Positions 55,531-64,000 of a stretch of 64,000 bases of DNA are shown piece after piece. The DNA is taken from contig CM035808.1 in the NCBI GenBank assembly GCA_020466095.1, positions 22,627,296 to 22,691,295 on the forward strand, given 5' to 3'. Under the pieces are notes generated by a model. The model saw only the letters and a list, made by a program, of their open reading frames with translations. It was not told the DNA's origin and ran no database searches. Both the position numbers and the translations under genes were made by a program. This stretch comes from Chlorops oryzae. Taxonomy: Eukaryota; Arthropoda; Insecta; Diptera; Chloropidae. The first letter of the stretch is position 1; the number at the start of each line of letters is the position of its first letter.

Positions 55531-58500
55531 TATGAAACTTCTTGAAAAATTCCAATATAACAATGGAATTTGATTGAGTTAAGCTCTTAAGCCGAGTTGA
55601 AGCCTAAGACCCTAAGCGTCAAAAAATGTCTTTGAAAATATATTTGATATTTTATTTTTTGCATATTTTATATACCTTGAAATATTACTATTAACACCTG
55701 CAAGCTTTGGAGTCCTTAGAAGCTTAAAAACTAATCGCTTTTGTATATTGTCCCACAAAATTGTTTTCTAATAGATTCTTACTCTTATAATTCACATTGT
55801 TGCTGTTAGGGTAAAAAGCTGAAGAAATGTAAAATCTCTTTGAAATGAAATTGCTCCTTTAAAACTCCTCCTTTTGAATGGCCTTTCATCTGCTTTCATT
55901 GTTTTTCGATCAAATTCAATTTTCGGAAAATACATTTCAGTTTTCGAAATAGGATTACTAGATTAAATGCTACAGTATAAAGCAAGAGTAAACATTACAA
56001 AATCCGGCTTGCCGAGTGGTAATTCGGTTTACCAAAAAAAAAAAAAAAACAAAAAAAAAAAACATCGGCACAGCAACTTTTAGAAACGAAATTTTGAGTT
56101 CTATTTTTTTTACTTCATATTTATTTTATAGTTCAAATTAAATTTGGAAAAACTTTCTAGAACAAAACAAAGTCCATTATGGCTAAAAAAAAAAAAAAAA
56201 ACAAAAATAGGGAGGAAAACTTTTAAAAGCCGTCACCCATTTTGTGACATTAACATACTCCCAAGCACTTTTGAGGTGTTACTTCAACTTTTCAGTGTGG
56301 CTCTTTGATGTTGCGTTGAAGCGGGCGAGAGAAGTTATACAAAAGATGAGTAGAAGTTTTTGTTGCATCAATGTTCAAGGTACACCAAAAAGTGTCAAAA
56401 CCATGCATAGGTGCTGTGATACAATCACTTTGTCTAGTGGTCGTCATGATTGTTGTTAGCATGCTTATAAAATGTAAGCCACCAGTCAGCTAGGCAACGA
56501 CTTCATCAAGCAGCAGGCATCAACAGCGACACGAACAGACATGGTGACAGACAGACAGCTACAGACACAGACAGAGACGCAGAAGCAAGTGTTGATTTTG
56601 TTGGAGCACACTAATTTAATAATTACAATGTTGACAGAGAATTCGGTTACCCACTTTCGCACTTTGTTTACCGTACGTGAGGTTTCAAAAAGTTTGCATT
56701 TTAAATAAGATATTTTATTTTGAAGCTTGGTTAATCCATTTCTTTTTTTTTTTTCCTTTCTACTTTTTGGATGATACTCTCCATTTCAATTATCTTTAGA
56801 CTTTGTTGCCAAGATATTGTGAATAAAAAAATACAACAAAATAACTCGGATTTACTTGAGTCAGTGATAGCTTGATCCAACGGTACCTATTGTTAAGGAT
56901 CTCTGGGGAAGCAGGAAAGGAATTTACAATTTCATTTTGTTTGCATGAAAATTTTGAGGAAGGAGTGATTTGATTCTGAGGGACGCTTTTAAGTGTAACA
57001 TAAGATACGGATTTTATTTGGAATAGAGCGAACGAAGCTTTAGTAAGATATACTTACATATAGGTACATTTCACATCAGTACGCATTCTTTATAAGGAAA
57101 AAACAAATAAGTCCACTCCTTTTCGGAAAATCATGGTATGTTACAAAAACTTAGTTCGACAGGAGAGCTTTTTTGTGTGATTCTTTGCATATATGTGATG
57201 AGGCCCGTGCGCAGGAATCACTCATGAGGGAGGTTTTAACTCAAGTTTTTTTGTTATCGTTACGTTACGCTGTCTTACTAATTGAATCCTAAGAGGACCA
57301 AATCTGTTTGTTAATTATTTTTTTCATAAGAAATGTTGGAAACATGAATATACAAGCTATGCCTTCAACAAATTTTTTGAAACGCCGAGTAAAAAAATGT
57401 TCAAACCCCACCTTCTCACCAATATCTAAAATTTATTTGGCAGCTTTAAACGGTAACTTTAAGTCTCTGAAAATGAATTTCAAAAAATTATTATTTTTCT
57501 AGAACGGATGAATGAAAATTATGGAAGAATTTTTATTCACTGGTGGAAAAATAATAATCACAAAATATGATTTTTTTTGTATTCATAAAAGATCGTGAAA
57601 ATTAGCTAAAAATGGGTCTGTGAGGTTTGAGGTCTTTGATTCTTAAATCCCCGTGAAATTCGCGTGTCATAGTGTTTTTTGTAATCCTCCTCCAAAACGG
57701 CTCCACCGGTTTTTATGAAATTTTCTATGTAACGCTGAGAATCGGTCATAATCTATTTTTTATACCATTATTGACCATATCGACGTATGAGCAATGTTAT
57801 TAGATAAATGGTAGGCAATAACATTACGTATACGTATTATTTTATAAAGGGCTTAATTGACAAAGAAAGGAAGAGGGGAAAGAGCGAGAGAGTTCGCCGG
57901 AACAGCTAATGTATCTAGAAATTTTAATTTGCTCGTAAAATATCGGCAATATACTCAACTAAGATAGAAAAGCGCCGTCACTTTTCTTTCAACGAATTTT
58001 GCGTAAAAAGACTGATATTTCCGTTTAAATGTACCCTATTTCTATAGAATGCACATTCCAATTACGAAAGGATAATATTTTGCTTAAGCAATTTGCGTGA
58101 GTAACTCAATTTGAAGCGTCCATTTCGAAAGTAAACTTTTCATCTTCTTCGGAAAGTACCTACCTACCTACCAACCTGAAGGATCCGCTTTGAAAGCTTC
58201 GAAAGAACTTGAAACACCGCTCGGTGGAAATGACTAAGTCAGTACGGATTGTGAAAGCTGGCAGGCATTACGTTCATCGATGCGAGCGTAAAATAAGCAT
58301 TCAGCAAAGCCAAGTATTGTGTGCGTGCCACTCCGTTGACATTAGAGTATGAAGCTTTCATGCTTTGTAGCTTTATTTTATATTATTTGAAATTTTTAAT
58401 TTAAAAAGACACTCTTTCTTCAATGTGTTTCGTAGTTTGTGGTTGGAAAAGGTGAAAGTGAATCGAGCTGCAGAAGAGCAGCTTATCCATGTAAACAATC

Positions 58501-59092
58501 TTGTTTCCTTTTTTGGTTTGGCGTCTTCTTGGAATTGTTGTTGTTGGTGTTGTTGTTGTTTGTTCGGTTCGTTTCATATTGGGTAAATTCAATTTTCTTG
58601 TTGTGAATATAACGTTGGTTCGACTTTTGTGAGGATTATGCGAATGCTTGTCATCCAAGGGCTTGTGTTTTTGTGTTGGTCTGAATGCCATTAAGCCGGA
58701 TAGTCCGTGAGATGAGTTTCTCCTTAAATGGGCAAATGTTGTTCGAAAATGAGGAAACTGAATATTCCAAAAGCAATTTATGTACAAAAAAGAGTTTTTC
58801 TTCTTCTTTATTTTATATATATGTATATAAAAAAAAGACTATTATTGGAAAATATTAGCTTAAATCTAAGACAGCGTTCTTTTTTGCTTTCTTTCACTGC
58901 AGAGATAGAATAATTCAAGAGTTTTTCTGATCGAATATTGAAATTTCTATGTATAGAGAGTGAAATGTGGTTTTAAAATATTTTTAAAAATCAATGATTC
59001 TCGGAGATTGGCAACGAAAGATTTTCAAATAAGGTACTGAAGAAAATGTTTTTATTAAATGCTATAGAAGTTTTTGAATAAATTTTCAGTTA
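55531..59092. other. Gene-poor interval 3' of the chitin deacetylase exon
   Basis: Holds homopolymer runs, a GACAGACA/CAGACACAGAC stretch near 56540-56580, the inverted repeat copy at 57660-57925 and a GTTGTTGTT tract near 58540-58562. No conserved coding sequence was found. Confidence 0.4.
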
Positions 59093-59435
59093 TTATTTTT
59101 TGCTCGATTCAGCTGGTTCTTCTTCTCCATCTTGTTGTGTTGGACCAGAGAAAATATAGCTATCACGTCCAGAAATACCAGAACCGCCTGCATCACCCAA
59201 CCATGGATAGACGTTCGGACATTCGCGGCATGTTTCCATGTAGCGTGTATCTGTGATATTTTGCTCTGGCACTTTAAATGGCAATGCGCAGGTATTCCAA
59301 ATATTACAAGGTTTTGGTGCTACGGCAACACTCTTATCACAACTCCATGCTTCGATGGTATTGACGTCGCGAGTCTCTTTTGGATCAGTCATAAATTGAA
59401 GCATTTGTGTTATTGTGAGAACATATACGTCGGGG
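59093..59435 (-). CDS. Chitin deacetylase, C-terminal exon (partial gene)
   Basis: Last coding exon of a secreted chitin deacetylase, which removes acetyl groups from chitin in cuticle or tracheal matrix. The acceptor TTTTTCTAG precedes CCCCGACGTATATG (59435 downward), and the exon stops at 59093. The protein reads PDVYVLTITQMLQFMTDP, then a cysteine-rich tail: WSCDKS, CNIWNTCALPF, MVTCRECP-like METCRECPNVYPWLGDAG, ending EEEPAESSKK. The conserved end of CDA proteins (TQ...W, C...C, CRxCPxxYPWLxD) is recognisable. The catalytic polysaccharide-deacetylase domain must lie in exons beyond 64 kb; none is seen between 59436 and 64000. Best guess by tail type is the Cda4 class; this is not certain. 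Confidence 0.75.
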
Positions 59436-59572
59436 CTAGAAAAAGAAGAATGTTTTCTTTAGTAAAATACTGGGAAAAATTGCATAAGCGTTCATTGTTT
59501 TTCTATAATAGTTTCGAATTTGCATTAGGAAATATTATTTTCAATATTATAATAACCATCCAGTACTTTACT

Positions 59573-60160
59573 GTCTTATCCGATTTTATCTGCTCTTATC
59601 CGGTCTTATCCGGTGTTATACGATTTTATCCGATTTTATCCGATCATATATGATCTTATTCTATCTTATCCGATCAAATCGGACCTTTTTCTAATCTTAT
59701 CCGATCCTTTGCGATACTATCCGATCTTATGCGATACTATCCGATACGATTGTTTGAAAAACTGTTTAACATATGCATTCGAAAATATTATTTTCAATAT
59801 AATGTTATCCATCTAGTATTATACTACCTTATCCGATTTTATCCGATCTTATCCGACCATATATGATCTTATTCTATCTTATCCGATCCTTTCCCAATCT
59901 TATTCGATCCTATGCGATACTATACTATATCATCCGGTCTTATCCGATCCTATCTTATGCTGTAACTACTATCTTATCCGATCAAATACGATCTTTTTTC
60001 AATCTTACCCAAACCTATGCGATATTTTCTGATATTATCCGGTCTTATCCGATATTGTCTGTTATAATATCTTATCCGACCTTATCAGATCGTATCCCGT
60101 CGCACATTATACCAATTCAGCTCAACACAACCATATCCTATCGTATCCTATCCAGTCCTG
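59573..60160. repeat. Decamer tandem array CTTATCCGAT
   Basis: Degenerate tandem copies of CTTATCCGAT fill about 0.6 kb, interrupted by a duplicated non-repeat segment (ATTCGAAAATATTATTTTCA at ~59776, similar to ~59516). Open frames across it reading DLIRSYPILS are period artefacts. It lies in the presumed intron of the chitin deacetylase gene. Confidence 0.85.
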
Positions 60161-61851
60161 TTCGATGCAGCACCGTAGAAACGAATGTGGGTTCCTTGAA
60201 TAGGTCTAGACATGTAAAAAAACCTGTCTACTCTACAGGTTGAAACTATACTTTTCAATCTTGTCCATTGATAACATAAACTTTTAGGAGCCTTCTGTTT
60301 GATTCCTTCTACCATATGATGCTCAGAATAGATATGAAAATTTTTAAACAGCCTTATCATACCCATTCCGAATAACCTTATCTTTTTTAGTCCTTACTTA
60401 TACAATTCTGTTCTACTTCAACCTGTTCTGTACTCGCCATCATTTGAAAACTTTCCACCCTGTGTTTTTAATTATTCGGATATTACCAAATCTCGAGATT
60501 CTACAATTTTAAAGAAATATCATGAATTTAGTTTTGCTTGTGAATTGGGAAAATATTTTTCGAACGCTTTTAATTTTGTCGCTTCAGGTGTCAGTGTTCG
60601 AAACTTTTTCCTTAGCCATCTTCAAGTCTTTTGCTGAGTTACGGAGCCCCCGAAGCGATGTGTACAAACTTGTTTGCACTAATTAAAAATTCCAGAAGTT
60701 CGAAGCATAAAATGTAAAATGAAAAATGCAAGAAGAGAAAAAGGTAAAAGTTTTCCTTACCATTAAAAAACAATTGAAAGCTTAATGGAATGAGGTTAAA
60801 AGCTGAGCAAAATGAACTGTGACTTTTCAATTCAGTGGTGTACCTCATCTTATCATTAAGAAAATTATAATTGATACATTTTTTATTTTATCACTAAACG
60901 TGACCGTACAGGACCTTGGTACATTCAATATTGAGTAACTTAATAAATTAAATATATATTAAGTAATATCAAGTGATCTCATGGTTTATCTTCGATTATC
61001 AAAAATAGATTTTTCTTCTTCCAATTTTCATCGCTGCTCGTCAATCGAGAGTCCTTCTAGTATGCTCGTACGATTTCTGTAACATATCCTTGCAGGATTC
61101 GATGGCTATTCAATTATTTACGTTGTATTATGGAGCCCTTAACTTGTCTCTTTCATGTTTTTTTTTCTTTCTTTGTATCACGTCTTGGCAACAGGAAATT
61201 GCCTTTCAAATAAATAATCCGTACTTGAAAATCCTAAATCCTCAGCTGTCCGAAATTTCAGTAAAACATAGCATTAAGTGCTATATTCTTCGTTCTTCGA
61301 TTGAGTATTGTGAAAAATATGAAAACTTTTGCCAATTACGATTCAATTTCTCAAGTTCGCAACAAAAGCCTGACATGCTTGGCTAATTTGAGTGGTGCAG
61401 AAGTAGAGACAGACAGAGAAAGAGATATAGAGAGAGAGAGAGAGAGAGAGAGAAAAACAGAAATAGAACCCGGTACCTATCGATGAATGAATGCGAAGGT
61501 GCTTGATAACTGAAGGATACGTTTTTACTTTGATATTGCAAAAGTGTAGCATAGGAAAATGGTGCTGAAAAGCAATCGAAGAAAAGAAACAAAAAATAAA
61601 GTAAAAACAGAAGAAAAATCGAGTTATATATAACTTGTTGTGTCAGTGACATTTGTGTCCCGTAAACAAATTAAATACTTGTCAACATGCAATGTGCGTC
61701 TCACAACTTTTCCTTCGCCTGTTATTTCTCGATTTATAACTTCACTTATTTTTCCTTTGCAGCCGATTTTTCTTTTCTCCTAAATTTTATATGTATGTAT
61801 GCATGCAGGCACGCAGCCAGGAGGGATTTCGGGGTTCAAAACCTCCTTATA
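60161..61851. other. Presumed intronic DNA with a GA microsatellite
   Basis: No exon of the chitin deacetylase or other gene could be supported. A (GA)n run is at about 61427-61452. Confidence 0.4.
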
Positions 61852-63139
61852 TTAGGTGTAGTAAAAAGAAATCCATTATTTTTACAATAGATGGCGTTAT
61901 TTATCTGCATCTCGCGTTGTATAAGTCCGATCGTGTTCCGCTAGGGGGCATTAGAAAGATGACAGTTCCTACTAAAAAAGCTTTTTTGACACTTTTTTGA
62001 TTGATTGATTCAGTTTTGTTTGAGAGCTTGTCAAAGATGGACATCAGCAAAGAGAAAATTCGCTACATTTTACAGTTTTTCTTCGATAAGGGAGAAAACG
62101 CAAGCCAGGCGGCTGAAAATGTGAATAGCGTTTATGGACCTGATACTGTAACAGCCAATCATGCGCAATTTTGGTTTCGTCGATTCCGTTTCGGTAACTT
62201 CGATGTCAAGGATGCACCACGCACTGGAAGGCCAATTGTCGAAAATGTCGATAAAATCATGGAAATTATCGAGTCCGACCGTCATGTTAGCACTGTTTCG
62301 ATTGCAAAAGAGCTAAAGATTGCACAAAAAACCGTTTGGAACCATTTGAATAAGGCTGGATACACAAAGAAGCTCGATGTATGGGTGCCACACGAGTTAA
62401 CGCAAAAAAACATCATAGACCGAATTTCCATCTGCGAATCGCTGCTGAACCGCAAGAAAATCGACCCATTTCTGAAGCGGTTGGTGACTGGTGATGAAAA
62501 GTGGGTCACTTACGACAACGTCAAGCGAAAACGGTCGTGGTCGAAACACGGTGAACCGGCGGAAACGGTGGCCAAGCCAGGATTTACGGCCAGGAAGGTT
62601 TTGCTGTGTGTTTGGTGGGATTGGCAGGGAATTATCTACTATGAGCTGCTCCCATACGGCAAAACTCTTAACTCGGAACTCTACTGTCAACAATTGGACC
62701 GTCTGAAGGAAGCAATCGCCCATAAGCGGCCAGCTTTGGCCAATAGGAGAGGAATTGTGTTCCATCAGGACAACGCCAGGCCACACACATCGATAGTGAC
62801 TCGCCAGAAGCTCCGGGATTTTGGTTGGGAGGTTCTTCTGCATCCACCTTATAGTCCGGACCTGGCACCAAGTGATTACCATCTGTTCCTGTCCATGGCG
62901 AACAATTTTGCTGGTGAAACATTCGCTTCAAGAGAGGCTTCTGAAATTCGACTGTCTCAATTTTTTGCTAATAGGAACGAGGGCTTCTATGAGAGAGGTA
63001 TAATGAAATTACCTTTAAAATGGCAACAAGTTATCGAACAAAACGGCGCATATTTGACCTAAATCGGGTCATTCTAACTATCTAAAATAAAGCCCTCAAT
63101 TTAATGCAAAAATAATGGATTTCTTTTTACTACACCTAA
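61852..63139 (+). mobile_element. Full-length mariner transposon
   Basis: 1288 bp bounded by perfect 32-bp inverted repeats (start TTAGGTGTAGTAAAAAGAAA; 61852-61883 and 63108-63139) and flanked by TA on both sides (61850-61851, 63140-63141), as expected for a Tc1/mariner insertion. It encloses an uninterrupted transposase gene. Identical terminal repeats and an intact frame point to recent arrival. Confidence 0.96.
62037..63062 (+). CDS. Mariner transposase, DD34D, apparently intact
   Basis: 341-aa transposase that cuts and re-inserts the element at TA sites. Start ATG at 62037 (MDISKEKIRY), the first methionine in frame; the frame is open a little further upstream. The N-terminal paired-like helix-turn-helix region ends in SGRP-type DAPRTGRP (~59-66) and KTVWNHLNKAGY (98-109). 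The linker motif WVPHEL is at 116-121. The catalytic triad is D153 (TGDEKW), D245 (HQDNARPH) and D280 (YSPDLAPSDYH), with exactly 34 residues between the last two, i.e. DD34D. Overall similarity is to the cecropia/Hsmar1-like side of mariner. No stop or frameshift. Confidence 0.95.
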   Translation: MDISKEKIRYILQFFFDKGENASQAAENVNSVYGPDTVTANHAQFWFRRFRFGNFDVKDAPRTGRPIVENVDKIMEIIESDRHVSTVSIAKELKIAQKTVWNHLNKAGYTKKLDVWVPHELTQKNIIDRISICESLLNRKKIDPFLKRLVTGDEKWVTYDNVKRKRSWSKHGEPAETVAKPGFTARKVLLCVWWDWQGIIYYELLPYGKTLNSELYCQQLDRLKEAIAHKRPALANRRGIVFHQDNARPHTSIVTRQKLRDFGWEVLLHPPYSPDLAPSDYHLFLSMANNFAGETFASREASEIRLSQFFANRNEGFYERGIMKLPLKWQQVIEQNGAYLT

Positions 63140-63141
63140 TA

Positions 63142-64000
63142 TTTGAGTGTAGTTTTTGAAAGTTTTGTCTAATAATAATCAGCTCTATTCTAATTAATTG
63201 ATGGCCCAGAAATTTTTCTCCGCAGAAAAAGAGAGTGTCAATAAAAGAAAAATTTTACGAACTTTTGCTTCAAAATTTTCGAAATTCTTGCTCCCTTTTA
63301 CATTCACTTTCCAGTGTTATGATGGTGGAAGGATGTTGTTCAAATCCACAAGAAAAATACCCTCCGAATATTTCTAATCGGCCTGAATCTCATTCGCCTG
63401 AAAATTTGTCCAGCTTATGATTTAAGATTCATTAAAAATATTTTCTCCGAGGAGTTTTTTTTTTTTCGTATTCAAAACAATTAAAAATTCGATGAAAGAA
63501 AATAATACGAAAAAAGGCCCCGACTTTAGAGAATTTCTCCCTCCAAAAACTATCCTGGCAAGCATGCTTGTGTGTATGTATATCAAATTGACAGTTGGAA
63601 GTGAAAATTGCTACGTTTTTTCATTGGTTTTGTGATGTGTTTCTCTGTTTAACTTTTCGCTTTCGAACGGAATAAGTGAGTTGCCCTTGGGCTGGCAAGG
63701 ACCGAAATGAGTAAAAAGGTTAGGATTGGATTTTTGCCTAGAATTAAAATATCAAAAGACTTCCACTCATTGGCCTTGAATTTTTTAGGAATTTTAAGAT
63801 GGCAAAAAAGCTTTAAATAGCAGAAAAAAAACTTTCGGACAATAAAGAATGCCAAACAATACCAAACGGAGTACATAAAATGCTAAAACTGGTCAAAAAT
63901 TGCTAAAACTTTTTAATATCCAATCGAAATGTAAGCGGCGCCCCTCAATAGCCCAAGCAAAATATGTCAATACAGGGTCCAAAGCTGGCCTGTTACAAGG
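63142..64000. other. Non-coding right edge
   Basis: A diverged relative of the 43995-44215 repeat lies at about 63205-63385 (TTCTCCGCAGAAAAAGAGAG, GAAATTCTTGCTCCCTTTTA). Nothing else is supported up to the end of the window. Confidence 0.4.

Noticed and set aside
58401..58787. 128-codon minus-strand open frame with a Thr-rich stretch
   Set aside because: The Thr run comes from a GTTGTT microsatellite; no family resemblance otherwise.
61343..61652. Open frames rich in SLSLSLSL
   Set aside because: Translation of the GA microsatellite at about 61427-61452.
1..64000. CRISPR array, bacterial operon or viral integration
   Set aside because: Repeats lack regular spacers, genes are split by spliceosomal introns, and no viral protein signature was seen on either strand.

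Overview
This window is nuclear DNA from a higher (brachyceran, schizophoran) fly that is probably not Drosophila. It is AT-rich, with long repeat-filled intergenic stretches, short GT-AG introns of about 55-70 bp, and proteins closest to those I know from Drosophila: tout-velu/EXT1, mus101/TopBP1, Gapex-5/GAPVD1, delta-COP, LAMTOR5 and a chitin deacetylase.

Layout. 1-8.6 kb has no gene I can support; it holds repeats, including a ~595-bp direct duplication (146-742 and 2608-3200), an 8-bp-TSD hAT-like foldback element (4807-5708) and a TTA-flanked inverted-repeat element (7055-7617). 8.8-11.2 kb (-) is an unusually intronless tout-velu coding region with two frame breaks. 11.5-14.3 kb is a run of small inverted-repeat elements. 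14.39-18.85 kb (+) is mus101, four exons. 20.9-25.6 kb (-) is a ten-exon gene whose first half resembles the armadillo-like and Spt16M-like domains of the meiotic axis protein SYCP2. 26.7-35.4 kb (-) is Gapex-5, nine coding exons. 40.05-42.2 kb (+) is delta-COP, eight exons, followed by Lamtor5 at 42.95-43.6 kb (+), four exons. 44-59 kb is gene-poor: hAT-like and foldback elements, an 11-bp minisatellite and several interspersed repeat families. 59.09-59.44 kb (-) is the last coding exon of a chitin deacetylase, most of which lies beyond the right edge. Its presumed intron holds a TTATCC-type decamer array and a full-length mariner (61852-63139) with an intact transposase.

The genes are unrelated housekeeping or developmental genes, not a pathway: heparan sulfate synthesis, DNA damage/replication, meiotic axis, endocytic Rab5 control, COPI coat, Ragulator/mTORC1 and cuticle chitin. 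From memory, mus101, Gapex-5, delta-COP and Lamtor5 (and possibly this Cda) are on the Drosophila X (Muller A) and ttv is on chromosome 2R. Together with its lack of introns and an A-rich tail after an AATAAA, this makes the ttv copy a retrocopy suspect.

Two general points matter to a reader. First, four of the conserved genes carry single-base frame breaks (at least five certain, about seven in all) inside otherwise intact reading frames; assembly indels are the simplest explanation. Second, many small DNA elements here have readable target-site duplications (8 bp, TTAA, TWA, ATT/AAT, TA), and several account for most of the length of the introns that contain them.
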